Below are positions 52,373 through 64,000 of a DNA stretch of 64,000 bases, in pieces. The number at the start of each line of letters is the position of its first letter. The first letter of the stretch is position 1. This stretch comes from Diplolepis rosae (Eukaryota > Arthropoda > Insecta > Hymenoptera > Diplolepididae): NCBI GenBank assembly GCA_030998225.1, contig JAPYXD010000700.1, forward strand, positions 62,001-126,000, given 5' to 3'. The position numbers were made by a program, and so were the translations under genes. A model generated the notes under the pieces. It was not told the origin of the DNA and did not search any database. It was given only the letters and a program-made list of their open reading frames with translations.

Positions 52373-55238
52373 CGTTTTCAGGATCAATAATTTCATTATG
52401 GAATTGTTCTACTATAAATAAAATACTTTTGAAAAAGTAATTCCAACAGAGATTTTTACGCATATATCTTACAGGTCTATTTAAAATATCCAAAGAATTT
52501 TATTCTTCGCATTATCGCGTAATTATGATTGGTAATTACATTACGGGCGTGATGTTCACTAAAAATACAATACCTTTGTAAAAGTATTGTCAATTGAGCT
52601 TGTTACGCATATATCTCACATGTCAATTTAAAATATCTTAAAAATTCTTAAAAATTATTATTTTCCGGGTTTTCGCGGTTTCAGGACCATTATTTGCATT
52701 ATGGAATTGCTCTACTGTAAATAAAACACTTTTGAAAAAGTATTTCTAACAAAGATTTTTACGCATATATCTAATAGGTCAAATTAAAATATCCAGAGAA
52801 TCTTATTCTTCGCGTTATCGCGTAATTATGATTGGTAATTACATTACGGGCGTGATGTTCACTAAAAATACAATACCTTTGTAAAAGTATTGTCAATTAA
52901 GTTTTTTACGCATATATCTCACATGTCGATTTAAAATATCTTAAAAAATGTTTAAAAATTTTATTTTTCGGGTTTTCGCGGTTTCAGGATCAGTATTTGC
53001 ATTATGTAATTGCTCTCCTGTAAATAAAATACATTTGAAAAAGTGTTGTCAACTAAGTTTTTAACGCATATATCTCACATGTCAATTTAAAATATCTTAA
53101 AAATTTTTTAAAAAATTTTATTTTTCGGGTTTTCACGTTTTCAGGATCAATAATTTCATTATGGAATTGTTCTACTATAAATACAATACTTTTGAAAAAG
53201 TATTCTCAACTAAGTTTTTTACGCATATATCTTACATGTCAATTCCAAATATCCCAAAAATTGTTTAAAAATTTTATTTTTCGGGTTTTTGCAGTTTCAG
53301 GACCAGTATTTGCATTATGGAATTGCTCTACTGTAAATAAAACACTTTTGAAAAAGTATTTCTAACAAAGATTTTTACGCATATATCTTATAGGTCAAAT
53401 TAAAATATCCAGAGAATCTTATTCTTCGCGTTATCGCGTAATTATGATTGGTAATTACATTACGGGCGTGATGTTCACTAAAAATACAATACTTTTGAAA
53501 AAGTATTTCTAACAAAGATTTTTATGCATATATCTTATAGGTCAAATTAAAAAATCCAGAGTATCTTATTGTTCGAGTTATCGCGTAATTATGATTGGTA
53601 ATTACATTACGGGCGTGATGTTCACTAAAAATACAATACTTTTCAAAAAGTATTTCTAACATAGATTTTTATGCATATATCTAATAGGTCAAATTAAAAA
53701 ATCAAGAGTATCTTATTCTTCGCGTTATCGCGTAATTATGATTGGTAATTACATTACGGGAGTGATGTTCACTACAAATAAAATACTTTTGAAAAAGTAT
53801 TCTCAACTAAGTTTTTTACGCATATATCTTACATGTCAATTCAAAATATCTCAAAAATTGTTTAAAAATTTTATTTTTCGGGTTTTCGCGGTTTCAGGAT
53901 CAGTATTTGCATTATGGAATTGCTCTACTGTAAATAAAACACTTTTGAAAAAGTATTTCTAACAAAGATTTTTACGCATATATCTTATAGGTCAAATTAA
54001 AATATCAAAAGAATCTTATTCTTCGCGTTATCGCGTAATTATGATTGGTAATTACATTACGGTCGTCATGTTCACTAAAGATACAATACCTTCGTAAAAG
54101 TATTGTCAAATAAGCTTTTTACGCATATATCTCACATTTCAATTTAAAATATCTTAAAAATTCTTAAAAATTTTATTTTTCGGGTTTCCACGATTTCAGG
54201 ACCAGTATTTGCATTATGGAATTGCTCTACTATAAATACAATACTTTTCAAAAAGTATTTCTAACAAAGATTTTTACGCATACATCTTATAGGTCAAATT
54301 AAAATATCAAAAGAATCTTATTCTTCGCGTTATCGCGTAATTATGATTGGTAATTACATTACGGGCGTCATGTTCACTAAAAATACAATTCTTTTGAAAA
54401 AGTAATTCTAACAAAGATTTTTATCCATATATCTTATAGGTCAAATTAAAAAATCCAGAGTATCTTATTCTTCGTTTTATCGCGTAATTATGGCTGGTAA
54501 TTACATTACGGGAGTGATGTTCACTTTAAATACAATACTTTTGAAAAAGTATTTCTAACAAAGATTTTTATGCATATATCTTATAGGTCAAATTAAAAAA
54601 TCCAGAGTATCTTATTCTTCGCGTTATCGCGTAATTATGATTGGTAATTACATTACGGGCGTGATGTTCACTAAAAATACAATACCTTTGAAAAAGTATT
54701 TCAAACAATGATTTTTATGCATATATCTTATAGGTCAAATTAAAAAATCAAGAGTATCTTATTCTTCGCGTTATCGCGTAATTATGATTGGTAATTAAAT
54801 TACGGGAGTGATGTTCACTATAAATAAAATACTCTTGAAAAGTATCGTCAACTAAGTTTTTTACGCATATATCTCACATGTAAATTCAAAATATCTTAAA
54901 AATTGTTTAAAAATTTTATTTTTCGGGTTTTCGCGGTTTCAGGATCAGTATTTGCATTATGGAATTGCACTACCATAAATAAAACACTTTTGAAAAATTA
55001 TTTCTAACAAAGATTTTTAAGCATATATCTTATAGGTCAAATTAAAATATCAAGAGAATCTTATTCTTCGCGTTATCGCGTAATTATGATTGGTACTTAC
55101 ATTACGGGCGTGATGTTCACTAAAAATACAATACGTTTGAAAAAGTAATTCCAACAGAGATTTTTACGCATATATCTTACAGGTCTATTTAAAATATCCA
55201 AAGAATTTTATTCTTCGCATTATCGCGTAATTATGATT
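52373..55238 (+). repeat. End of B-rich domain, mixed A and B units
   Basis: The block starts with a fused A/B3 unit that shares the 52300-52440 region, then B4 after anchor 52531 and three B units after 52834 (616 bp). Single A-B pairs and short A runs follow. Anchor 54790 has ggtaattaaattacggg and a one-base-shorter junction (cttgaaaagtatcg). The A between 55092 and 55239 is the B3-linked variant without a B3 in front of it, which suggests a lost B unit. Confidence 0.8.
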
Positions 55239-57029
55239 GGTAATTACATTACGGGCGTGATGTTCACTAAAAATACAATACCTTTGTAAAAGTATTGTCA
55301 ATTGAGCTTGTTACGCATATATCTCACATGTCAATTTAAAATATCTTAAAAATTCTTAAAAATTATTATTTTCCGGGTTTTCGCGGTTTCAGGACCATTA
55401 TTTGCATTATGGAATTGCTCTACTATAAATAAAATACTTTTGAAAAAGTATTTCTAACAATGATTTTTACGCATATATCTTGGAGGTCAAATTAAAATAT
55501 CCAGAGAATCTTATTCTTCGCGTTATCGCGTAATTGTGATTGGTAATTACATTACGGGAGTGATGTTCACTATAAATACAATACTTTTGAAAAAGTATCG
55601 TCAAGTTAGGTTTTTACGCATATATCTCACATGTCAATTTGAAATATCTTAACAATTGTTTAAAAATTTTATTTTTCGGGTTTTCGCGATTTCAGGACCA
55701 GTATTTGCATTATGGAATTGCTCTACTATAAATACAATACTTTTCAAAAAGTATTTCTAACAAAGATTTTTACGCACATATCTTATAGGTCAAATTAAAA
55801 TATCACGAGAATCTTATTCTTCGCGTTATAGCGTAATTATGATTGGTAAATACATTACGGGCGTGATGTTCACTATAAATACAATACTTTTCAAAAAGTA
55901 TTTCTAACAAAGATTTTTACGCATATATCTTATAGGTCAAATTAAAATATCAAGAGAATCTTATTCTTCGCGTTATCGCGTAATTATGATTGGTAATTAC
56001 AGTACGGGCGTGATGTTCACTAACAATACAATACTTTTGAAAAAGTATTTCTAACAAAGATTTTTACGCATATATCTTATAGGTCAAATTAAAATATCAA
56101 GAGTATCTTATTCTTCGCGTTATCGCGTAATTATGATTGGTAATTACATTACGGGAGTGATGTTCACTATAAATAAAATACTCTTGAAAAAGTATTGTCA
56201 ACTAAGTTTTTTACGCATATATCTCACATGTCAATTCAAAATATCTCAAAAATTGTTTAAAAATTTTATTTTTCGGGTTTTCGCGGTTTCAGGATCAGTA
56301 TTTGCATTATGGAATTGCTCTACTGTAAATAAAACACTTTTGAAAAAGTATTTCTAACAAAGATTTTTACGCATATATCTTATAAGTCAAATTAAAATAT
56401 CCAGAGTATCTTATTCTTCGCGTTATCGCGTAATTATGATTGGTAATTACATTACGGGCGTGATGTTCACTATAAATAAAACACTTTTGAAAAATTATTT
56501 CTAACAAAGATTTTTAAGCATATACCTTATAGGTCAAATTAAAATATCAAGAGAATCTTATTCTTCGCGTTATCGCGTAATTGTGATTGGTAATTACATT
56601 ACGGGCGTGATGTTCACTAAAAATACAATACTTTTGAAAAAGTATTTCTAACAAAGAATTTTATGCATATATCTTATAGGTCAAATTAAAAAATCCAGAG
56701 TATCTTATTCTTCGCGTTATCGCGTAATTATGATTGGTAATTACATTACGGGCGTGATGCTCACTATAAATACAATACTTTTCAAAAAGTATTTCTAACA
56801 AAGATTTTTACGCATATATCTTATAGGTCAAATTAAAATATCAAGAGAATCTTATTCTTCGCGTTATCGCGTAATGATGATTGGTAATTACATTACGGGC
56901 GTGATGTCCACTAAAAATACAATACTTTTGAAAAAGTATTTCTAACAAAGATTTTTACGCATATATCTTATAGGTCCAATTAAAATATCAAGAGTATCTT
57001 ATTCTTCGCGCTATCGCGTAATTATGATT
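55239..57029 (+). repeat. Transition to homogeneous A-rich array
   Basis: The stretch contains three A-B pairs (55239, 55542, 56139) among A units. It introduces two A variants that dominate downstream. One has aacaatacaatacttttg with acagtacgggcg (anchor 55992). The other has aatacttttcaaaaagtatt at the junction (anchors 55845 and 56736). No gene is present. Confidence 0.83.
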
Positions 57030-58222
57030 GGTAATTACATTACGGGAGTGATGTTCACTACAAATACAATACTTTTGAAAAATTATTCCCAACTAAGTTT
57101 TTTACGCATATATCTTACATGTCAATCCTAAATATCTCAAAAATTGTTTAAAAATTTTATTTTTCGGGTTTTCGCGGTTTCAGGATCAGTATTTGCATTA
57201 TGGAATTGCTCTACTGTAAATAAAACACTTTTGAAAAAGTATTTCTAACAAAGATTTTTACGCATATATCTTATAGGTAAAATTAAAATATCCAGAGTAT
57301 CTTATTCTTCGCGTTATCGCGTAATTATGATTGGTAATTACATTACGGGCGTGATGTTCACTATAAATACAATACTTTTCAAAAAGTATTTCTAACAAAG
57401 ATTTTTACGCATATATCTTATAGGTCAAATTAAAATATCAAGAGAATCTTATTCTTCGCGTTATCGCGTAATTATGATTGGTAATTACAGTACGGGCGTG
57501 ATGTTCACTAACAATACAATACTTTTGAAAAAGTATTTCTAACAAAGATTTTTACGCATATATCTTATAGGTCAAATTAAAATATCAAGATTATCTTATT
57601 CTTCGCGTTATCGCGTAATTATGATTGGTAATTACATTACGGGAGTGATGTTCACTATAAATAAAATACTCTTGAAAAAGTATTGTCAACTAAGTTTTTT
57701 ACGCATATATCTCACATGTCAATTCAAAATATCTCAAAAATTGTTTAAAAATTTTATTTTTCGGGTTTTCGCGGTTTCAGGATCAGTATTTGCATTATGG
57801 AATTGCTCTACTGTAAATAAAACACTTTTGAAAAAGTATTTCTAACAAAGATTTTTACGCATATATCTTATAGGTCAAATTAAAATATCCAGAGTATCTT
57901 ATTCTTCGCGTTATCGCGTAATTATGATTGGTAATTACATTACGGGCGTGATGTTCACTATAAATAAAACACTTTTGAAAAATTATTTCTAACAAAGATT
58001 TTTAAGCATATACCTTATAGGTCAAATTAAATATCAAGAGAATCTTATTCTTCGCGTTATCGCGTAATTATGATTGGTAATTACAGTACGGGCGTGATGT
58101 CCACTAAAAATACAATACTTTTGAAAAAGTATTTCTAACAAAGATTTTTACGCATATATCTTATAGGTCCAATTAAAATATCAAGAGTATCTTATTCTTC
58201 GCGCTATCGCGTAATTATGATT
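57030..58222 (+). repeat. 1,193-bp higher-order repeat, copy 1
   Basis: The order A B A A A B A A is six A and two B, 1,193 bp in total. One A is 146 bp because of a shorter A-run (anchor 58076). Marks are a cgctatcgcg core, a B starting cccaactaag with caatcctaaa, acagtacggg A units, and a cttttcaaaaagtatt junction. Anchors 57030, 57333, 57480, 57627 and 57930 match 58223, 58526, 58673, 58820 and 59123. Confidence 0.9.
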
Positions 58223-59416
58223 GGTAATTACATTACGGGAGTGATGTTCACTACAAATACAATACTTTTGAAAAAGTATTCCCAACTAAGTTTTTTACGC
58301 ATATATCTTACATGTCAATCCTAAAGATCTCAAAAATTGTTTAAAAATTTTATTTTTCGGGTTTTCGCGGTTTCAGGATCAGTATTTGCATTATGGGATT
58401 GCTCTACTGTAAATAAAACACTTTTGAAAAAGTATTTCTAACAAAGATTTTTACGCATATATCTTATAGGTAAAATTAAAATATCCAGAGTATCTTATTC
58501 TTCGCGTTATCGCGTAATTATGATTGGTAATTACATTACGGGCGTGATGTTCACTATAAATACAATACTTTTCAAAAAGTATTTCTAACAAAGATTTTTA
58601 CGCATATATCTTATAGGTCAAATTAAAATATCAAGAGAATCTTATTCTTCGCGTTATCGCGTAATTATGATTGGTAATTACAGTACGGGCGTGATGTTCA
58701 CTAACAATACAATACTTTTGAAAAAGTATTTCTAACAAAGATTTTTACGCATATATCTTATAGGTCAAATTAAAATATCAAGATTATCTTATTCTTCGCG
58801 TTATCGCGTAATTATGATTGGTAATTACATTACGGGAGTGATGTTCACTATAAATAAAATACTCTTGAAAAAGTATTGTCAACTAAGTTTTTTACGCATA
58901 TATCTCACATGTCAATTCAAAATATCTCAAAAATTGTTTAAAAATTTTATTTTTCGGGTTTTCGCGGTTTCAGGATCAGTATTTGCATTATGGAATTGCT
59001 CTACTGTAAATAAAACACTTTTGAAAAAGTATTTCTAACAAAGATTTTTACGCATATATCTTATAGGTCAAATTAAAATATCCAGAGTATCTTATTCTTC
59101 GCGTTATCGCGTAATTATGATTGGTAATTACATTACGGGCGTGATGTTCACTATAAATAAAACACTTTTGAAAAATTATTTCTAACAAAGATTTTTAAGC
59201 ATATACCTTATAGGTCAAATTAAAATATCAAGAGAATCTTATTCTTCGCGTTATCGCGTAATTATGATTGGTAATTACAGTACGGGCGTGATGTTCAATA
59301 ACAATACAATACTTTTGAAAAAGTATTTCTAACAAAGATTTTTACGCATATATCTTATAGGTCAAATTAAAATATCAAGAGTATCTTATTCTTCGCGTTA
59401 TCGCGTAATTATGATT
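58223..59416 (+). repeat. 1,193-bp higher-order repeat, copy 2
   Basis: This adjacent second copy is 1,194 bp. The last A differs (gttcaataacaatac in place of gtccactaaaaatac), linking it to the dimer array that follows. Apart from this, the two copies differ at few positions by eye, marking this as one of the youngest expansions in the window. Confidence 0.89.
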
Positions 59417-60151
59417 GGTAATTACATTACGGGCGTGATGTTCACTATAAATACAATACTTTTCAAAAAGTATTTCTAACAAAGATTTTTACGCATATAT
59501 CTTATAGGTCAAATTAAAATATCAAGAGAATCTTATTCTTCGCGTTATCGCGTAATTATGATTGGTAATTACAGTACGGGCGTGATGTTCACTAACAATA
59601 CAATACTTTTGAAAAAGTATTTCTAACAAAGATTTTTACGCATATATCTTATAGGTCAAATTAAAATATCAAGAGTATCTTATTCTTCGCGTTATCGCGT
59701 AATTATGATTGGTAATTACATTACGGGCGTGATGTTCACTATAAATACAATACTTTTCAAAAAGTATTTCTAACAAAGATTTTTACGCATATACCTTATA
59801 GGTCAAATTAAAATATCAAGAGAATCTTATTCTTCGCGTTATCGCGTAATTATGATTGGTAATTACAGTACGGGCGTGATGTTCACTAACAATACAATAC
59901 TTTTGAAAAAGTATTTCTAACAAAGATTTTTACGCATATATCTTATAGGTCAAATTAAAAAATCAAGAGTATCTTATTCTTCGCGTTATCGCGTAATTAT
60001 GATTGGTAATTACATTACGGGCGTGATGTTCACTATAAATACAATACTTTTCAAAAAGTATTTCTAACAAAGATTTTTACGCATATATCTTATAGGTCAA
60101 ATTAAAATATCAAGAGAATCTTATTCTTCGCGTTATCGCGTAATTATGATT
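59270..60151 (+). repeat. Three tandem copies of a 294-bp A-A dimer
   Basis: Anchors 59270, 59564 and 59858 begin dimers of exactly 294 bp, followed at 60152 by the next block. The first monomer of each has acagtacgggcg and aataacaatacaatac or ctaacaatacaatac. The second has cattacgggcg and the aatacttttcaaaaagtatt palindrome. No B unit interrupts. This is the simplest higher-order repeat in the window. Confidence 0.9.
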
Positions 60152-63100
60152 GGTAATTACATTACGGGAGTGATGTTCACTATAAATAAAATACTCTTGA
60201 AAAAGTATTGTCAACTAAGTTTTTTACGCATATATCTCACATGTCAATTCAAAATATCTCAAAAATTGTTTAAAAATTTTATTTTTCGGGTTTTCGCGGT
60301 TTCAGGATCAGTATTTGCATTATGGAATTGCTCTACTGTAAATAAAACACTTTTGAAAAAGTATTTCTAACAAAGATTTTTACGCATATATCTTATAGGT
60401 CAAATTAAAATATCCAGAGTATCTTATTCTTCGCGTTATCGCGTAATTATGATTGGTAATTACATTACGGGCGTGATGTTCACTATAAATAAAACACTTT
60501 TGAAAAATTATTTCTAACAAAGATTTTTAAGCATATACCTTATAGGTCAAATTAAAATATCAAGAGAATCTTATTCTTCGCGTTATCGCGTAATTGTGAT
60601 TGGTAATTACATTACGGGCGTGATGTTCACTAAAAATACAATACTTTTGAAAAAGTATTTCTAACAAAGAATTTTATGCATATATCTTATAGGTCAAATT
60701 AAAATATCAAGAGAATCTTATTCTTCGCGTTATCGCGTAATTATGATTGGTAATTACATTACGGGCGCGATGTTCACTATAAATACAATACTTTTCAAAA
60801 AGTATTTCTAACAAAGATTTTTATGCATATATCTTATAGGTCAAATTAAAATATCAAGAGAATCTTATTCTTCGCGTTATCGCGTAATTATGATTGGTAA
60901 TTACATTACGGGCGCGATGTTCACTAAAAATACAATACTTTTGAAAAAGTATTTCTAACAAAGATTTTTACGCATATATCTTATAGGTCCAATTAAAATA
61001 TCAAGAGTATCTTATTCTTCGCGTTATCGCGTATTTATGATTGGTAATTACATTACGGGAGTGATGTTCACTACAAATACAATACTTTTGAAAAAGTATT
61101 CCCAACTAAGTTTTTTACGCATATATCTTACATGTCAATCCAAAATATCTCAAAAATTGTTTAAAAATTTTATTTTTCGGGTTTTCGCGGTTTCAGGATC
61201 AGTATTTGCATTATGGAATTGCTCTACTGTAAATAAAACACTTTTGAAAAAGTATTTCTAACAAAGATTTTTACGCATATATCTTATAGGTCAAATTAAA
61301 ATATCCAGAGTATCTTATTCTTCGCGATATCGCGTAATTATGATTGGTAATTACATTACGGGCGTGATGTTCACTATAAATAAAACACTTTTGAAAAATT
61401 ATTTCTAACAAAGATTTTTAAGCATATATCTTATAGGTCAAATTAAAAAATCAAGAGTATCTTATTCTTCGCGTTATCGCGTAATTATGATTGGTAATTA
61501 CATTACGGGAGTGATGTTCACTATAAATAAAATACTCTTGAAAAAGTATTGTCAACTAAGTTTTTTACACATATATCTCAGATGTCAATTCAAAATATCT
61601 TAAAAGTTGTTTAAAAATTTTATTTTTCGGGTTTTCGCGGTTTCAGGATCAGTATTTGCATTATGGAATTGCACTACCATAAATAAAACACTTTTGAGAA
61701 AGTATTTCTAACAAAGATTTTTACGCATATATATAATAGGTCAAATTAAATTATCCAGAGGATCTTATTCTTCGCGTTATCGCGTAATTATGATTGGTAA
61801 TTACATTACGGGCGTGATGTTCACTAAAAATACAATACTTTTGGAAAAGTATTTCTAACAAAGAATTTTATGCATATATCTTATAGGTCAAATTAAAAAA
61901 TCCAGAGTATCTTATTCTTCGCGTTATCGCGTAATTATGATTGGTAATTACATTACGGGCGTGATGTTCACTAAAAATAAAATACCTTTGTAAAAGTATT
62001 GTCAATTAAGTTTTTTACGCATATATCTCACGTGTCGATTTAAAATATCTTAAAAATTGTTTAAAAATTTTATTTTTCGGGTTTTAGCGGTTTCAGGACC
62101 AGTATTTGCATTATGGAATTGGTCTACTGTAAATAAAACACTTTTGAAAAAGTATTTCTAACAAAGATTTTTACGCATATATCTTATAGGTCAAATTAAA
62201 ATATCAAGAGAATCTTATTCTTCGCGTTATCGCGTAATTATGATTTGTAATAACATTACGGGCGTGATGTTCACTAAAAATACAATACTTTTGGAAAAGT
62301 ATTTCTAACAAAGAATTTTATGCATATATCTTATAGGTCAAATTAAAATATCAAGAGAATCTTATTCTTCGCGTTATCGCGTAATTATGATTTGTAATAA
62401 CATTACGGGCGTGATGTTCACTAAAAATACAATACTTTTGGAAAAGTATTTCTAACAAAGAATTTTATGCATATATCTTATAGGTCAAATTAAAAAATCC
62501 AGAGTATCTTATTCTTCGCGTTATCGCGTAATTATGATTGGTAATTACATTACGGGAGTGATGTTCACTTTAAATACAATACTTTTGAAAAAGTATTTCT
62601 AACAAAGAATTTTATGCATATATCTTATAGGTCAAATTAAAAAATCCAGAGTATCTTATTCTTCTCGTTATCGCGTAATTATGATTGGTAATTACATTAC
62701 GGGAGTGATGTTCACTATAAATACAATACTTTTGAAAAAGTATTGTCAACTAAGCTTTTTACGCATATATCTCACATGTCAATTTGAAATATCTTAACAA
62801 TTGTTTAAAAATTTTATTTTTCGGGTTTTCGCGGTTTCAGGATCAGTATTTGCATTATGGAATTGCACTACCATAAATAAAACACTTTTGAAAAATTATT
62901 TCTAACAAAGATTTTTACGCATATATCTTATAGGTCAAATTAAAATATCAAGAGAATCTTATTCTTCGCGTTATCGCGTAATTATGATTGGTAATTACAT
63001 TACGGGCGTGATGTTCACTAAAAATACAATACTTTTGAAAAAGTATTTCTAACAAAGAATTTTATGCATATATCTTATATTTCAAATAAAAAAATCCAAA

Positions 63101-63799
63101 GTATCTTATTCTTCGCGTTATCGCGTAATTATGATTGGTAATAACATTACGGGCGTGATGTTCACTAAAAATACAATACTTTTGAAAAAGTATTGTAAAC
63201 TTAGGTTTTTACGCATATATCTTAGATGTCAATTCAAAATATCTCAAAAATTGTTTAAAAATTTTATTTTTCGGGTTTTCGCGGTTTCAGGATCAGTATT
63301 TGCATTATGGAATTGCTCTACTGTAAATAAAACACTTTTGAAAAAGTATTTCTAACAAAGATTTTTACGCATATATCTTATAGGTCAAATTAAAATATCC
63401 AGAGAATCTTATTCTTCGCGTTATAGCGTAATTATGATTGGTAATTACATTAAGGGCGTGATGTTCACTAAAGATACAATACCTTTGTAAAAGTATTGTC
63501 AAATAAGCTTTTTACGCATATATCTCACATGTCAATTTAAAATATCTTAAAAATTCTTAAAAATTTTATTTTTCGGGTTTTCGCGGTTTCAGGATCAGTA
63601 TTTGCATTATGGAATTGCTCTACTGTAAATAAAATACTTTTGAAAAAGTATTTCTAACAATGATTTTTACGCATATATCTTGTAGGTCAAATTAAAATAT
63701 CCAGAGAATCTTATTCTTCGCGTTATCGCGTAATTGTGATTGGTAATTACATTACGGGAGTGATGTTCACTATAAATACAATACTTTTGAAAAAGTATT
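60152..63799 (+). repeat. A-rich array with regularly spaced single B units
   Basis: Single B units follow anchors 60152, 61043, 61493, 61943, 62687, 63137 and 63440, with no B-B run. The A-B at 60152 has the same translated core as those at 56139, 57627 and 58820, showing one block amplified four times. Further right, the units diversify (agaattttatgc, cttttggaaaag, gatttgtaataacattacgg). No gene is seen. Confidence 0.86.
61323..61334 (+). other. Perfect 12-bp palindrome cgcgatatcgcg
   Basis: In this one A unit the usual core cgcgttatcgcg carries a single t-to-a change that makes it fully self-complementary. It is the only such copy I saw. It is probably a chance substitution. Confidence 0.8.
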
Positions 63800-63955
63800 G
63801 TCAACTTAGGTTTTTACGCATATATCTCACATGTCAATTTGAAATATCTTAACAATTGTTTAAAAATTTTATTTTTCGGGTTTTCGCGATTTCAGGACCA
63901 GTATTTGCATTATGGAATTGCTCTACTATAAATACAATACTTTTCAAAAAGTATT
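63800..63955 (+). repeat. Last complete B monomer
   Basis: The unit starts gtcaacttaggtttttacgc, has ttaacaattgtttaaaaa and cgcgatttcaggaccagt, and ends with the cttttcaaaaagtatt palindrome. This B subtype also appears after 10153, 10603, 14869, 15318 and 55542. It is followed by a partial A unit (63956-64000) cut by the window edge. Confidence 0.88.
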
Positions 63956-64000
63956 TCTAACAAAGATTTTTACGCATATATCTTATAGGTCAAATTAAAA

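Larger units (their letters stand above)
1..64000 (+). repeat. Two-monomer satellite DNA array (whole window)
   Basis: The entire window is head-to-tail tandem repeat with no unique sequence. The anchor ggtaattacattacggg recurs every 147 bp where A units follow each other. The interval becomes about 303 bp when one B unit intervenes, about 458-462 bp with two and about 616-619 bp with three. Walking these anchors gives about 296 A and 131 B monomers, which together account for the window length. All units lie in the same orientation, and I saw no inversion and no inserted element. The array enters and leaves the window mid-monomer, so it extends on both sides. Layered higher-order repeats are visible as shared diagnostic variants and shared indels. 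This is typical of eukaryotic centromeric or pericentromeric satellites; the centromeric role and the host taxon are inferred, not shown. Confidence 0.97.

Noticed and set aside
9326..64000. Forward open frames of 67-100 codons (for example 9326-9550, 36731-36955, 37633-37905, 56133-56357) as genes
   Set aside because: They recur only because the monomers recur, run across monomer boundaries, open or close with single satellite variants, and have no domain, consistent start context or unique neighbour. They are by-products of repeat phase.
1..64000. CRISPR array
   Set aside because: The repeated units abut directly and are 147-156 bp. There are no unique spacers between short repeats and no cas-like genes.
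1..64000. Transposon, retroelement or viral insertion
   Set aside because: No long open frame, terminal repeat, target-site duplication or break in monomer phase was found. All length changes are whole monomers or the small indels described.
1..64000. Telomeric or simple-sequence repeat
   Set aside because: No TTAGGG-, TTAGG- or TTTAGGG-type tandem runs occur. The only short direct repeat is attac-attac inside each A unit.
1..64000. Prokaryotic or organellar AT-rich DNA with an iteron origin
   Set aside because: Sixty-four kilobases of gene-free tandem repeat with multi-level higher-order structure is not known for bacterial or organellar origins; iterons are far shorter and few.

Overview
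This window is one uninterrupted tandem satellite array. I find no protein-coding gene, no tRNA or rRNA gene and no transposable element that I can support. Every stretch of the 64 kb can be read as one of two related AT-rich monomers, all in the same (+) orientation. Type A is 147 bp. Type B is usually 156 bp (variants 155-158). Walking the window monomer by monomer gives about 296 A and about 131 B units, and 296x147 + 131x156 accounts for essentially all 64,000 bases. A and B are homologous: they share the first ~50 bp (about 80% by eye), the last 20 bp, and a weaker match through the right half. They differ mainly in a T/A-rich insertion in the middle of B. Both consensus units are about 28-29% GC by hand count.

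This architecture is that of a eukaryotic centromeric or pericentromeric satellite. The species cannot be named from the sequence. The CpG-containing core of A (TTCGCG..TCGCG) is kept in nearly all copies with little TG/CA decay, which fits a genome with low CpG methylation (many insects and other invertebrates) better than a heavily methylated one. That is inference only.

Layout. 1-9.3 kb is A-rich (57 A, 7 B), with a 19-monomer A-only run and a recurring 597-bp A-A-A-B cassette. 7.85-17.1 kb is two tandem copies of a ~4.6-4.7 kb higher-order repeat (HOR) sharing a 79-bp deletion. 17.1-35 kb holds nested duplications with offsets of ~2,820, ~1,948 and ~6,500 bp. 35-55 kb is B-rich (69 A, 64 B), with runs of two or three consecutive B units, a ~2.29-kb HOR and a 744-bp tandem duplication. 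55-64 kb is A-rich again and the most homogeneous: a 1,193-bp HOR and three copies of a 294-bp A-A dimer.

Functional reading (inference): A is exactly nucleosome-core length and carries three dyad symmetries, including a 20-bp palindrome at most monomer junctions. These features have been associated with centromeric satellites lacking a CENP-B box. No canonical CENP-B box was found. Recurrent 64-, 74- and 90-residue open frames in the array are by-products of repeat phase, not genes.
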